Shown here piece after piece: positions 49,017-58,251 of a DNA stretch of 64,000 bases (position 1 is the stretch's first letter; each line of letters begins with the position of its first letter). Source of the stretch: Agrobacterium vaccinii (lineage in GTDB: Bacteria; Pseudomonadota; Alphaproteobacteria; Rhizobiales; Rhizobiaceae); contig NZ_CP054150.1 in the NCBI RefSeq assembly GCF_021310995.1, positions 2,480,001-2,544,000 of the forward strand. Direction: 5' to 3'. The notes beneath the pieces are model-generated. The model saw only the letters and a program-made list of their open reading frames with translations. It made no database searches and was not told where the DNA came from. The position numbers and the translations under genes were made by a program.

Positions 49017-49703
49017 ATGTTCGCCAAATTTCGCACCGTCACCTTGCTGGCAACCAGCCTTTGCCTGTCGCTGCCAGCGGCCCTTAACGCCGCAGACCTC
49101 GCGCCCTTTGCACCGGCACCCACGGCAGAAGAGGCGATTGCTGCGTCCAGCGCATGGATGCTACGCGTGCGTGGCCTTGGCGTCATCACGCATGATAGCG
49201 GTTCGGTCGATGGTGTCGCAGGTGCTGGCCTCGCCTACTCAGACACAGTCATTCCCGAGTTCGATGTCAGCTATTTTTTCACCGATAACATCGCCGCCGA
49301 ACTCATACTGGGCACGACCTTCTCCAAGATCAAAACCACCGGCTCCATCGGCGATATCGATGTCGGCAAGACCTGGCTTCTGCCCCCGACCGTGACCTTG
49401 CAATATCACTTCACCAACTTCGGCGCCTTCAAGCCCTATGTCGGTGCGGGTGTGAATTACTCGCTGTTCTACAACCAGTCCGAAAAGAACGGCTTTACCA
49501 ATCTCGATGTGAAGAACGATTTCGGCGCGGCCTTGCAGGTCGGTTTCGACTACATGGTGACAAAGAACTGGGGCGTAAATTTCGACGTGAAGAAAATCTT
49601 CCTCGAAACAAAATGGAGCGCCGACCTCAACGGCACGCCCGTCAGCGGCAAAGCGAAGCTCGATCCATGGCTGATCGGCGCTGGAGTCACCTACCGATTC
49701 TGA
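49017..49703 (+). CDS. ompW: OmpW-family outer membrane protein
   Basis: The 228-residue protein has a Sec signal (cut after LNAA near residue 25) and an eight-stranded barrel with family hallmarks: WMLRVRGLGVITHDSG, PEFDVSYFFTDNIAAELILG, TVTLQYHFTNFGAFKPYVGAG and DPWLIGAGVTYRF at the end, including the C-terminal Phe. OmpW forms a narrow hydrophobic channel in the outer membrane, linked to stress and low oxygen in other bacteria. GGAGAGAGAC lies before the ATG at 49017. It is convergent with the next barrel gene. Confidence 0.93.
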   Translation: MFAKFRTVTLLATSLCLSLPAALNAADLAPFAPAPTAEEAIAASSAWMLRVRGLGVITHDSGSVDGVAGAGLAYSDTVIPEFDVSYFFTDNIAAELILGTTFSKIKTTGSIGDIDVGKTWLLPPTVTLQYHFTNFGAFKPYVGAGVNYSLFYNQSEKNGFTNLDVKNDFGAALQVGFDYMVTKNWGVNFDVKKIFLETKWSADLNGTPVSGKAKLDPWLIGAGVTYRF

Positions 49704-49716
49704 TCGGGCATGCCGG

Positions 49717-50883
49717 TCAGAAACTGCCGCTGAAACGGGTCGAGACACTGCTGCCGCGATAAGCGTCAGCAGTGTCAAGTTCGTCATGCAGCAGGCGTGC
49801 AAACTCGATTTCGATCTTGCGATCATGCCCGGCATCCAGCCCCAGCGTTGCAACCAGCCGTCTTTCGCCGCTGTTGTAGTCGTAAAAGATCCAGTCCTTA
49901 TGGCTCCGTTCCACCGCAAGATCGAATGTCAGCGACTTCGTCGGCTTGGTCTTGATGACGGCCTTCCAGCGACGCTGGTATTCACCCAGTGGGTCATCGA
50001 TATCATAGAGCGCATAGTCCCTTGAATAGGCTGCGCCCAGTGAAAGTCTGTCGTCGAGCTTCCACTCCGCTTCCGCACGCAGATAGGGACGCGTGCGCTT
50101 GACCTGATTGCCGACCTCATCACCTGCAATCGTCGTCAGTCCCGCCTCCATAAGAACCGTAAGCCTGTCACCGAACGTGCGCCCATAGGCAAGCGAGCCG
50201 CGCATGTTGGTCGCAGGAAAACGCAGATAGAGGTCCGCCTCCCGCTGCCGCTCCGGTATCAGGCTGGCATTATAGGCAAACGTCACCCCGGCCTCCCCAC
50301 CGGCAAGCGCCCTGACGTGGCTGGCTTTGAGGCCAAGCAACGCTTCGTTGGCATCGATCCGGGTTTCAAACCCTTGGGGTAAACGCGCCTTTCCCTTCAT
50401 CAGATTGGTATAGCTCGCGGTGAGCGTGCTCTTCCCGCCCAACGCATCCAGCGTGGCTGCCGTCGATAGGTCGATCTTATGGTCCAGACGACGGAAGCCA
50501 AAGGTTTTACCGCCATCGATATAATCGATGTCGCCAGCATCGCTGCGCGTGCCACGCATCTGCGCAGTCCATTCCAGCTTTTCCGAGATTTGACGACTGA
50601 GGGTAAAGTTCACCCAGCTATTGTGCTCATCGGCGAACCGGTATTTGGGAACGAAAACCTCCTGATGATGGAAGGAATAACCGAATTTGGTGCCTTCGCG
50701 CTCGATCTCGCCCTCAAAGCCAAGGCCCGTGCGCAGGCTCATGGCCGCGACGCGGTTGGTGTCGCCAAAATAATTGGTGTCGTAACTGGTCTCGGCCTCA
50801 TAGGTCACGGTGGGTTCGCCGCTTGCCGTACGCACGCAAACACTGCACATCAGCACCGCAAGAGCAAAGCGCAAGAGCATCAA
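49717..50883 (-). CDS. Outer membrane beta-barrel protein of unknown function
   Basis: A 388-residue product with a signal peptide (cut near SGE at about residue 23) and a repeating amphipathic strand pattern throughout (RAEAEWKLDDRLSLGAAYSR; TKSLTFDLAVERSHKDWIFY), ending in VSTRFSGSF with a C-terminal Phe. The layout suggests a barrel of about 16-18 strands, but no named family is recognised. It may be a surface-exposed adhesin or porin. The stop faces ompW at a distance of 13 bases. Confidence 0.7.
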   Translation of the reverse strand: MMLLRFALAVLMCSVCVRTASGEPTVTYEAETSYDTNYFGDTNRVAAMSLRTGLGFEGEIEREGTKFGYSFHHQEVFVPKYRFADEHNSWVNFTLSRQISEKLEWTAQMRGTRSDAGDIDYIDGGKTFGFRRLDHKIDLSTAATLDALGGKSTLTASYTNLMKGKARLPQGFETRIDANEALLGLKASHVRALAGGEAGVTFAYNASLIPERQREADLYLRFPATNMRGSLAYGRTFGDRLTVLMEAGLTTIAGDEVGNQVKRTRPYLRAEAEWKLDDRLSLGAAYSRDYALYDIDDPLGEYQRRWKAVIKTKPTKSLTFDLAVERSHKDWIFYDYNSGERRLVATLGLDAGHDRKIEIEFARLLHDELDTADAYRGSSVSTRFSGSF

Positions 50884-51140
50884 TATCTCCGAAATCTAAT
50901 TGAGAGATATCTTATAGATAGATGGTTAACGAGTTTTGCTTGGCAAACTCGGCTTTGGGTTAAAACACACATACGACCGCCCGTCAGGACCTCGGGCCCA
51001 GCAAGCAAGCATTTGAATCAACTTGGATATGTTAATATTAACGGTTTATTATAACATTAGCATATGCTTGCATTAGATTCTCCTAATTGTACTTTCAAAA
51101 CACGCCAGACGGCGATGTTTACAGATCAAAGGAGAGAGAA

Positions 51141-51419
51141 ATGCTGACTAAAATAGCGTGTGTTACTGTCGCTCTGACCGTTGCTTCCATGGCCTCGGCC
51201 CATGCCGGGGGTCTGCTTGGCGGCCTTCTCGGCGGCAACAGCAACAAAGGCGGCCTCGTCAACGTCTCGCCAAACCTCAATCTTGGCGTGGGCAACGTCC
51301 TGTCCGGTAACAAGACGGGTGTTCTGAGCGGTATTCTCAATGGCAACAAGACATCGGTCGATGCCCTGAACAACGATAACGACCGTGGTGGTTATAACAA
51401 GAAGAAGCGTCGCCACTAG
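51141..51419 (+). CDS. Small secreted Gly/Asn-rich protein of unknown function
   Basis: A 92-residue product with a clear Sec signal peptide (MLTKIACVTVALTVASMASAHA). The mature part is low-complexity: GGLLGGLLGGNSNKGG, then repeated LS(G)xLNGNK steps, and a basic end RGGYNKKKRRH. It might be a surface or biofilm peptide that binds nucleic acid or sugar through the basic tail; this is guesswork. The ATG at 51141 has AGGAGAGAG ahead of it; the frame from 51087 adds no sensible sequence. A strong terminator follows. Confidence 0.65.
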   Translation: MLTKIACVTVALTVASMASAHAGGLLGGLLGGNSNKGGLVNVSPNLNLGVGNVLSGNKTGVLSGILNGNKTSVDALNNDNDRGGYNKKKRRH

Positions 51420-51493
51420 CGTGCTGTCCCTCGTGCGTCCTGACCTAACGCACGGCGCTAAAGGCTAATTCATTCTGCTGAAATCTTGCGGAA

Positions 51494-51520
51494 GGGGGGC
51501 TGAAAAGCTCCCCTTTTTTT
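51494..51520 (+). terminator. Intrinsic terminator after the small secreted protein
   Basis: A stem of about eight pairs (GGGGGGCT with AGCTCCCC) closes a GAAA tetraloop and runs into seven T residues, 75 bases after the stop. Confidence 0.9.
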
Positions 51521-51536
51521 GGCAGTTCCCTCGGGA

Positions 51537-52529
51537 TCAGACGGTAATGTCGACGATACCACAATCGCCTGCTTCAGACGCAAAGGCCAGCAGATTGCCG
51601 GTATTGCTCCACGCCATGGAGGTAATCGCTCCCTTGCCCGGACGACGCAGCAGCGCCTCCTTCTGGTCGGCCAATCGCACGCCCAGAATCATACCATCGG
51701 CGAAACCGATGGCCAGAACCTCATCCGCCGGGTGAAACGCGACATTGGTCACCATGATGTTGGCGCGGGTGCCGAGTTCCAGCGGCGCCTTGCCCATCGG
51801 GCCGTCCTTGCCCGCAAACGGCCAGACGATGGCAGCCGGTGCGCCCGAAGATGCCAGCCACTTGCCCTTGTGCGACCACGAGATGGATTTGACCTTGGCC
51901 GGATAGCCGGTCATGCGCATGTGGCGCGCATCCGTGCCACCCTTGACCGCGTCCAGCTTCCAGCCATGCAGCGCATTTTCCTGCATAGTCGTCACCAGAA
52001 ACTTCCCATCTGCCGAGAACGTCACGCCCGTATGGGCACCCTTCCAATCCAGATCGATCGGATCACCGGCACTCGCCACCCAGTGCAGGGTCACGCCATT
52101 ATAGCGGGCTGCGGCAATGCGCAGACCTTTCGGCGCAAAGGCAATCGCCTCCACCGTGCGCTCTTCCTTGAATTCCTTGGTGGTGCCGTCGTTCAACCGC
52201 ACGAAACTGGATTTGCCGACGCCATAGGCCACCGCATTCTGCGGGCCACCGGCAACGACGCTGATCCATTTACGCGGCACATGCGCAAGCTCGCTCACCG
52301 AACCGTCATGGCCAATCCGCAGCACCCTGCCATCTTCGCCGCCGGTCAGAAGCGTCGCACTGTGCGGATCACGCACGCAGGTCAGCAGACCCTTATGCGC
52401 CTCCATAACTTTCTCCCCGCCATCCAGCCGGTGAATATTGCCGGAGGCTGCGGCAAAAAGCGGAATATCACCCAGAAAATGCGTCGCGACGACGTGGCCT
52501 TCGAGGTCAAGAGGGGCAACGGTGGGCAT
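51537..52529 (-). CDS. WD40-repeat beta-propeller protein
   Basis: A 330-residue cytoplasmic protein with seven blade-like repeats, for example AHKGLLTCVRDPHSATLLTGGEDGRVLRI, TVEAIAFAPKGLRIAAARYN and TNVAFHPADEVLAIGFADGMI. WD40 propellers are protein-interaction platforms, not enzymes. It follows the CobW GTPase on the same strand, 217 bases downstream with a palindromic repeat between, and the two likely share a pathway. The ribosome site near the ATG is unremarkable. Confidence 0.87.
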   Translation of the reverse strand: MPTVAPLDLEGHVVATHFLGDIPLFAAASGNIHRLDGGEKVMEAHKGLLTCVRDPHSATLLTGGEDGRVLRIGHDGSVSELAHVPRKWISVVAGGPQNAVAYGVGKSSFVRLNDGTTKEFKEERTVEAIAFAPKGLRIAAARYNGVTLHWVASAGDPIDLDWKGAHTGVTFSADGKFLVTTMQENALHGWKLDAVKGGTDARHMRMTGYPAKVKSISWSHKGKWLASSGAPAAIVWPFAGKDGPMGKAPLELGTRANIMVTNVAFHPADEVLAIGFADGMILGVRLADQKEALLRRPGKGAITSMAWSNTGNLLAFASEAGDCGIVDITV

Positions 52530-52615
52530 GGGTCAGTGGTCTTTCGTTTTATATTCGTGAATGTCGTTTCTGCCTTGGTCGGCCCAAGACATGGAAGGCA
52601 CCCGCCCCACTCTCC

Positions 52616-52726
52616 GTCACCCCGGCCTTGAGCCGGGGTCCAGCAGCCGCGCGTCTGCGCGGCTTGAAGAGTCTTTTGCGATCAAGGACTTGATCGCACT
52701 GGATCCCGCATCAAGTGCGGGATGAC
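52616..52726. repeat. Palindromic intergenic repeat, copy A
   Basis: The 111-base element starts GTCACCCCGGCCTTGAGC and ends GCGGGATGAC. Inside are several hairpins: CCCGGCCTTGAGCCGGG, GCCGCGCGTCTGCGCGGC, GATCAAGGACTTGATC and CCCGCATCAAGTGCGGG. It shares the core TCCAGC...GCGC-TCTGCGCGGC...GAAGA-TCTTTT with copy B at 61721-61835, so it is a dispersed repeat. It sits between the CobW and WD40 genes and might form an RNA barrier between them. Confidence 0.85.
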
Positions 52727-52746
52727 GAAGGCAAGGGCCTAAAGCA

Positions 52747-53856
52747 TCAAGCAGCAACGCACGCGTTAAAACTGTTCTCCAGCTTCTCACGGTCCAGATT
52801 GCGACCGATGAACACCAGGCGGCTTTCGCGCTTTTCGCCTTCTTTCCAGGCGCGCTGGTGATCACCTTCGATGATCATGTGCACGCCCTGCACCACGTAG
52901 CGTTCCGCATCGTCCTTGAAGGCAATGATACCCTTCAGGCGCAGAATGTTCGGGCCATCGGTCTGCGTCACCTTCTGAATCCAGGGGAAGAACCGTTCTG
53001 CATTCATTTCGCCGCCGCGCAGCGAGATGGACTGAACGGTCACATCATGGATCGCTGACACTTCGCCATGATGGTGGTGTCCATGATCATGGTCATGATG
53101 ATCGTGACCGTGATGGTCGTGCCCGTGGTCATGGTGGTGGTCATGTCCGTGGTCATGGTCGCAATCCGGTCCGCAGACATGGTCGTCATGGCCGTGCTCT
53201 AGGAAATGCGGGTCGTTTTCCAGCGCACGTTCCAGGTTGAACGCACCCTGATCCAGAACGCGGGCAAGATCGACACCGGAGCGGGTCGCCTTGTAGATGC
53301 GGGCAGACGGGTTGATGGCACGCACGATGTCTTCGATGCGGGCCAGTTCTTCCGGCGTCACGAGGTCGGTCTTGTTGATGATGACGACATCGGCAAATGC
53401 GATCTGGTCTTCGGCCTCGCGGCTGTCCTTCAGGCGCAGCGGCAGATGCTTGGCATCCACCAGCGCCACCACGGCGTCGAGTTCGGTCTTGGCGCGCACA
53501 TCGTCATCCATGAAGAAGGTCTGGGCAACGGGCACAGGATCGGCAAGGCCGGTGGTCTCGACGATGATGCCGTCGAAACGGTCCGGGCGGCGCATCAGGC
53601 CTTCTACAACGCGAATGAGGTCTCCGCGCACGGTGCAGCAGACGCAGCCATTGTTCATTTCGTAGATTTCTTCGTCCGATTCCACGATCAGATCGTTGTC
53701 GATGCCGATCTCGCCGAATTCATTGACGATGACGGCGTATTTCTTGCCGTGATTTTCGGACAGAATGCGGTTGAGAAGCGTGGTCTTGCCCGCGCCCAGA
53801 TAGCCCGTCAACACGGTAACTGGAATGGGCTTTTTGGTTGTTGCTGCTTCGGTCAT
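52747..53856 (-). CDS. CobW/COG0523 GTPase with histidine-rich metal-binding region
   Basis: The 369-residue protein is a G3E-family GTPase. Walker [10 protein letters not shown] is at residues 18-26, [13 protein letters not shown] holds the Cys-x-Cys-Cys metal motif at 71-74, and the base-recognition NKTD is at 161-164. Residues 221-273 contain about 25 His ([20 protein letters not shown]), a metal-storage loop. A C-terminal CobW_C domain follows. Such proteins load zinc or another metal into client enzymes. No zinc-responsive operator was found upstream. It heads a pair with the WD40 gene. Confidence 0.9.
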   Translation of the reverse strand: MTEAATTKKPIPVTVLTGYLGAGKTTLLNRILSENHGKKYAVIVNEFGEIGIDNDLIVESDEEIYEMNNGCVCCTVRGDLIRVVEGLMRRPDRFDGIIVETTGLADPVPVAQTFFMDDDVRAKTELDAVVALVDAKHLPLRLKDSREAEDQIAFADVVIINKTDLVTPEELARIEDIVRAINPSARIYKATRSGVDLARVLDQGAFNLERALENDPHFLEHGHDDHVCGPDCDHDHGHDHHHDHGHDHHGHDHHDHDHGHHHHGEVSAIHDVTVQSISLRGGEMNAERFFPWIQKVTQTDGPNILRLKGIIAFKDDAERYVVQGVHMIIEGDHQRAWKEGEKRESRLVFIGRNLDREKLENSFNACVAA

Positions 53857-53934
53857 GAGAAACCTCTGAAGGAGATGAGCCGCAATGCGGCCTTGAAAGC
53901 GTTGCCGTTCATATAGGCGTCTGGCGGAATGAGT

Positions 53935-54759
53935 TCAAAGAGAATCTGCCGAAGTTTTTTGATCCGTACTTTCAAGCAAATTCATGTCGAAGGCCCTGAC
54001 ATCCTCCAAAAGCGCCACCAGACCAGAGATAGAATGGGCAATGATGGCCTCACCCTTCTGCGCGCTCGCCGCTGCGGCATTGCCCGCCACACCTTGGGCG
54101 TTGAGGTCGGACATACGCCAGCCGAAAGCATGCGGCCCGTAGGCACGCAGATGCGTGAAACGCTTTGCAAACTCAGTCTGTTTCGAAGTGAAATTCGCGG
54201 CCTTGTCCATCCGCACCCGTTGCGGTTGCAGCGCCAGCATCACCGATGTCTCGATGTCGCCGCCGTGAATATCGATGGCTTTATCATCAGGCGAAATGAC
54301 ACCCTCCGGCATGCCGAACCGCGTCCAGCTCGTCGCCACCGCCAGCATGCCAAAGCGCACACGCGCCTCTGTCGCCACGATGGTCAGCAGCGGAGAATTA
54401 CCGCCATGCGCGTTCAGCATCACGAATTTGCGGATGCCCTTGTTGTGCTGTGCTTCGGCGATGCCGAGCCACCGGTGCACAGCCTCATCGAAGGCGAGCG
54501 TGTTCGTGCCCGGTACATCCATGTGTTCTATGGAATAACCCACAGGCTCGGCGGGCAGGAAGTGAAAGGGCGCATCGGCGGGCAGCGCTTGTCGCAAACG
54601 CTCGACGATACCGTCTACGATCAGCGTATCCGTTTCGAATGGCAGGTGCGGTCCATGCTGCTCATGCGCGCCCAGAGGCAGCACCACGATCGCATCATTT
54701 TGCGGCTGCGACGGCGCTGTTACGTTATTGTCGTGAATATGCGTATATGTGTCAGACAT
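53935..54759 (-). CDS. Creatininase-family amidohydrolase
   Basis: A 274-residue protein with the creatininase fold. Metal and active-site residues lie in GAHEQHGPHLPF (about residues 30-41), TDTLIVDGI, LNAHGGNSPL (about 115) and HGGDIETSVML (about 165). The family includes creatinine amidohydrolase and enzymes such as mycofactocin or riboflavin-pathway hydrolases, so the substrate remains open. It lies 78 bases upstream of the CobW gene on the same strand, and that enzyme class uses divalent metal, which makes a functional link possible. Confidence 0.85.
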   Translation of the reverse strand: MSDTYTHIHDNNVTAPSQPQNDAIVVLPLGAHEQHGPHLPFETDTLIVDGIVERLRQALPADAPFHFLPAEPVGYSIEHMDVPGTNTLAFDEAVHRWLGIAEAQHNKGIRKFVMLNAHGGNSPLLTIVATEARVRFGMLAVATSWTRFGMPEGVISPDDKAIDIHGGDIETSVMLALQPQRVRMDKAANFTSKQTEFAKRFTHLRAYGPHAFGWRMSDLNAQGVAGNAAAASAQKGEAIIAHSISGLVALLEDVRAFDMNLLESTDQKTSADSL

Positions 54760-54837
54760 CTGGCGATCCGCGCCTGCATTCGTTAAGTGTTACAAGAACA
54801 TATAACCGTTCCGTGATCTCAGAAAAGGCATTTGCTG

Positions 54838-55347
54838 ATGAGCAAGGATAAGCTGGCCAAAAAGAACAAGTCTGCCAAGAAGGCAAAGACCGGCAAGAAG
54901 AAGGATCTGCCCTTCGGCCCGGACGAGCTGGCGCAGAGCATTACGCAGGCTGCCCGCTCCATGCGCACCGCGCTCAGCCACAACCTGGCGGAAAGCGGGC
55001 TCTATGCCGGTCAGGATGGCGTCATCCTTGCGCTCGCGCAGGAAGGCAGCATGTCGCCCGGCCAGATCGCCCAGAAGCTCGGCGTCAAGGCTCCGACCAT
55101 GACCCGCACCATCGGGCGCATGGAAGCGCAAGGCTTTGTCGAACGCAGTGCCGGTGATGGAGACGGCCGCCTGACCATGGTGAAACTGACAGAGACGGGC
55201 CTCAAAAGCGTAGAGCACATTCACGCGTCGCTGGCAGATTGCAACGCCCGCGCCATGGAGGGACTGTCCGCCAAGGAGGTCAAAACCGTCGTGAAACTGC
55301 TGCGCACCATCGACACGAATTTGCAGTCGCAGGAGCTAATCGATTAA
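54838..55347 (+). CDS. MarR-family transcriptional regulator
   Basis: A 169-residue protein with a Lys-rich N-terminal tail (MSKDKLAKKNKSAKKAKTGK), unusual for the family, and then a winged helix: LALAQEGSMSPGQIAQKLGV, recognition helix KAPTMTRTIGRMEAQGFVER and wing GDGDGRLTMVKLTETG. It binds DNA as a dimer, often repressing efflux or catabolic genes nearby. The ATG at 54838 follows AAGG; a TTG at 54832 is also in frame. It is transcribed divergently from the creatininase gene. Confidence 0.88.
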   Translation: MSKDKLAKKNKSAKKAKTGKKKDLPFGPDELAQSITQAARSMRTALSHNLAESGLYAGQDGVILALAQEGSMSPGQIAQKLGVKAPTMTRTIGRMEAQGFVERSAGDGDGRLTMVKLTETGLKSVEHIHASLADCNARAMEGLSAKEVKTVVKLLRTIDTNLQSQELID

Positions 55348-55458
55348 AATTTTGAGATCATAATCTCGGTTCTTAAAACCAGTTGCGCGTTTTATTTAAA
55401 TTGTTTAGTCACAATTTAAATGTCGTTTTGACGGCATGCGTGACCGTAGGAGGGGACC

Positions 55459-56481
55459 GTGGCGCAAAAAATCAAACTTTCCACCATTGCCGAAAGCCTC
55501 GGGCTTTCCACAGCCACGATTTCGCTCGCTTTGCGCGACAGCCCGCTGGTGGCTGCCGATACGCGTGAGAAGATCAAGGAGCAGGCCCGCGCGCTGGGTT
55601 ATATCTATAACCGCCGCGCCGCCAGCCTGCGCACCTCCCGCTCCGGCATTATCGGCGTCGTCTTCCACGATGTGATGAACCCGTTCTACGGCGAAATTCT
55701 CAAGGCCATCGAAAGCGAGCTCGACCGCAGCCGACAGACCTTCATCCTGTCCAACCATTACGATTCCGTAGAAAAGCAGCGCACCTTCATCGAGACGCTT
55801 TTGCAACTGGGCAGCGACGGCATCATCATGTCGCCTGCCATCGGCACGCCACTGGAAGATATGACGCTGGCCGAAGAAAACGGCATGCCCGCCATTCTCG
55901 TGGCGCGCTCCATGGACGGCGTGGATATGCCGACCTTCCGGGGCGATGACAGCTATGGCATTTCGCTGGCGACAAACCACCTGATCAGCCTTGGCCACCG
56001 CACCATCGCCATGGTGGGCGGAACGGACCAGACATCGACCGGTCGCGACCGCTATCAGGGTTACGTCAATGCCCTGCGCAAGGCAGGCATCGAGGTTGAC
56101 CCAAACCTGCGCATTCCCGGCGCCCGCTCTAAACAAGGCGGGTTCGAAGCTGCCGTCAATTTCCTGTCGCTGCCGCAAAAGCCAACCGCTGCCGTGTGCT
56201 GGAACGACCTCGTCGCTATTGGCCTGATGAACGGCATTTCCCGCGCGGGCTTCGTTCCCGGCAAGGACATCTCCGTCACCGGCTATGACGATCTAGAGGA
56301 AGCAGCCATCGCCACCCCTGCCCTGACAACCGTTTCCAACGGTCAGGCGGAAGTCGGGCGGCTGGCGGCGCGCGCCCTGCTGGACAGGTTGGCGGGCAGC
56401 CATGAGCCTGATGGCATTCACCTCATCAAGCCGGAAATGCGCATCCGCCAGTCCACCAGCCCCTGCATTCCACGCAGTTGA
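55459..56481 (+). CDS. LacI-family transcriptional regulator
   Basis: The 340-residue protein starts with GTG at 55459, after AGGAGGGG. The DNA-binding helix-turn-helix and hinge (STIAESLGLSTATISLALRD, then EQARALGYIYNRRAASLR) are followed by a periplasmic-binding-like effector domain (SGIIGVVFHDVMNPFYGEIL; TSTGRDRYQGYVNALRKAGI; GYDDLEEAAIATPALTTV). Members sense sugars or nucleosides. The 2-hydroxyacid dehydrogenase 92 bases downstream is a candidate target. Confidence 0.93.
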   Translation: MAQKIKLSTIAESLGLSTATISLALRDSPLVAADTREKIKEQARALGYIYNRRAASLRTSRSGIIGVVFHDVMNPFYGEILKAIESELDRSRQTFILSNHYDSVEKQRTFIETLLQLGSDGIIMSPAIGTPLEDMTLAEENGMPAILVARSMDGVDMPTFRGDDSYGISLATNHLISLGHRTIAMVGGTDQTSTGRDRYQGYVNALRKAGIEVDPNLRIPGARSKQGGFEAAVNFLSLPQKPTAAVCWNDLVAIGLMNGISRAGFVPGKDISVTGYDDLEEAAIATPALTTVSNGQAEVGRLAARALLDRLAGSHEPDGIHLIKPEMRIRQSTSPCIPRS

Positions 56482-56573
56482 GCCTTTGGCCCCATTGTTG
56501 TTTCGAATGCGGGTTCCGCTTTTTGAAATGATCGTCTAGCTTGGCCTCATGCATAGCAGGAGGATACCAAAGC

Positions 56574-57536
56574 ATGTCAGATAGCAAAGCCGTCGTTCTC
56601 GTTCCGGGCAAAATTCACCCGCGCGTTCTCGAGCGCTTCGAAGGCAAGGTCGAGGTGGTGAAAGCGCCGGCAGGGCCAGAGCCTTCGCTATCTGCCGATG
56701 ACGCAAAGCGGATCACGGCTGTCGCCGTCACCGGCGGCTTCAACGCCGCCTGGATGGACGCGCTGCCCAACCTAAAGGTCATCGCCAACTTCGGCGTCGG
56801 CTATGATGGCGTGGATGTGAAACATGCGGCATCGCGCGGCATCATCGTCACCAACACGCCTGACGTTTTGAACGACGAGGTCGCCGACACCACGATTGCG
56901 CTGCTGATCAACACGCTGCGCCGTTTCTATCAGGCCGAAACCCACCTTCGCGAAGGCAAATGGGTGTCCGAAGGGCCGTTCGCGCTCTCGCCCTTTTCAC
57001 TGCGGGGCCGCAAGGTTGGCCTGTTCGGCATGGGCCGCATCGGTCAGGAAATCGCCAAGCGCCTCGAACCCTTCAAGGTCGAAATCGGCTATCACACCCG
57101 CAGCAAACGCGCCGAACTGTCTTACACCTATTATGCCTCGCTGAAGGAGATGGCGCAGGCCGTCGATGTGCTGATCTGCATCGTGCCCGGCACGCCGGAA
57201 ACGCACAAGGCCATCAATGCCGAGATCCTGTCTGCGCTAGGCGCAAACGGCGTGTTCATCAATGTCGGTCGCGGCTACAGCGTCGATGAGGATGCCTTGT
57301 TGACAGCCCTTCAGGATGGCACGCTGGGTGCTGCGGGTCTCGATGTGTTCTACGAAGAGCCAAAGGTGCCGGAAAGCTTCCTCTCGCTGCCCAATGTCTC
57401 GCTTCTGCCCCACGTCGCCTCGGCGTCAGTGCCCACCCGCAACGCCATGGCCGATCTGGTCGTGGACAACGTGTTGGGATGGGTCAACGACGGCAAGGTG
57501 CTGACACCGGTGCCCGAAACGCCCGTCAAGGGGTGA
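56574..57536 (+). CDS. D-isomer-specific 2-hydroxyacid dehydrogenase
   Basis: A 320-residue NAD(P)-dependent enzyme. The Rossmann motif is GLFGMGRIGQEIAKRL (about residues 150-165). Catalytic residues are Arg in INVGRGYSVDEDAL, Glu in VFYEEPKVPESF and His in SLLPHVASAS. It fits glyoxylate/hydroxypyruvate reductases, which reduce 2-oxo acids; the exact substrate is uncertain. AGGAGG lies 11 bases before the ATG at 56574. It lies 92 bases downstream of the LacI regulator. Confidence 0.9.
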   Translation: MSDSKAVVLVPGKIHPRVLERFEGKVEVVKAPAGPEPSLSADDAKRITAVAVTGGFNAAWMDALPNLKVIANFGVGYDGVDVKHAASRGIIVTNTPDVLNDEVADTTIALLINTLRRFYQAETHLREGKWVSEGPFALSPFSLRGRKVGLFGMGRIGQEIAKRLEPFKVEIGYHTRSKRAELSYTYYASLKEMAQAVDVLICIVPGTPETHKAINAEILSALGANGVFINVGRGYSVDEDALLTALQDGTLGAAGLDVFYEEPKVPESFLSLPNVSLLPHVASASVPTRNAMADLVVDNVLGWVNDGKVLTPVPETPVKG

Positions 57537-57575
57537 TGGCCCAGCCATCCCCCCTTGACGTACCAACTCAATCTC

Positions 57576-58142
57576 TCAGGAAAGCTTGCGGCCGCTTGCC
57601 ACCAGCATACCGGCCGCACCTGCGAGCCAGCCGCTTTTCAGTTCCAGCGCCAGAAAACGCGAACGCTCGAATGGGCCAGGCATGACCAGATGCTGGGTGT
57701 GGCTCGCAAAAAAGCCGAAGCGTTCGTAGTACGGCGCGTCGCCGACGAGCAGGATCGCGCCGTGGTCGCGGCGGGCAGCCTCGGCGATCGCCGCACGCAT
57801 CAGCGCAGAACCGATACCCTTGCCTTCATGCATGCAATCGACAGCCAGCGGCCCGAGCAAAAGCGCTTCGATGGCACGGCCTTCACGGCTAACGCCAGCC
57901 TGAACGCTCCACAGGCGCACGGTGCCGATGACATGGCCGTCTTCGTCACGCGCAACCAGGGCCAGACCTTCGGCGGGAACGCGGCCCGCGCGCAGCTTTT
58001 CGGAAGACTTGCGGCGGCGGCCAGCGCCCATGACGCGGTCGAGAAGGCTCTCGCGTGCAACCACGTCGCCCGGATTTTCAACATCGATCTGAAATGTCTG
58101 TGGCGTGAAAAATGCACGTACAGAATTGAGAACAGCGGCCAT
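57576..58142 (-). CDS. GNAT-family N-acetyltransferase
   Basis: A 188-residue protein with the GNAT fold. Motif A with the acetyl-CoA loop is LLLGPLAVDCMHEGKGIGSA (Q/RxxGxG/A form EGKGIG), and GDAPYYERFGFFASHTQH is the family's later strand and helix. The pattern resembles YhbS-type acetyltransferases; the acceptor is unknown. The C-terminus (LKSGWLAGAAGMLVASGRK) is hydrophobic. GGGAGG precedes the ATG. It lies downstream of ornithine decarboxylase on the same strand. Confidence 0.87.
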   Translation of the reverse strand: MAAVLNSVRAFFTPQTFQIDVENPGDVVARESLLDRVMGAGRRRKSSEKLRAGRVPAEGLALVARDEDGHVIGTVRLWSVQAGVSREGRAIEALLLGPLAVDCMHEGKGIGSALMRAAIAEAARRDHGAILLVGDAPYYERFGFFASHTQHLVMPGPFERSRFLALELKSGWLAGAAGMLVASGRKLS

Positions 58143-58251
58143 TTCGGCCTCCCGTCACCAAGCCGCCCACATAGCGGCACCTGAATGAAAGCATGTCGCG
58201 CAAAGCTGTTGAGCGGTTTTGCGATAACGACATGCGATAAAAAAAGTGAGA

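Noticed and set aside
53050..53200. Tandem-repeat-like ATGATGGTCATG pattern
   Set aside because: It is the coding sequence of the His/Asp-rich loop of the CobW GTPase, not a separate repeat or CRISPR-like array.
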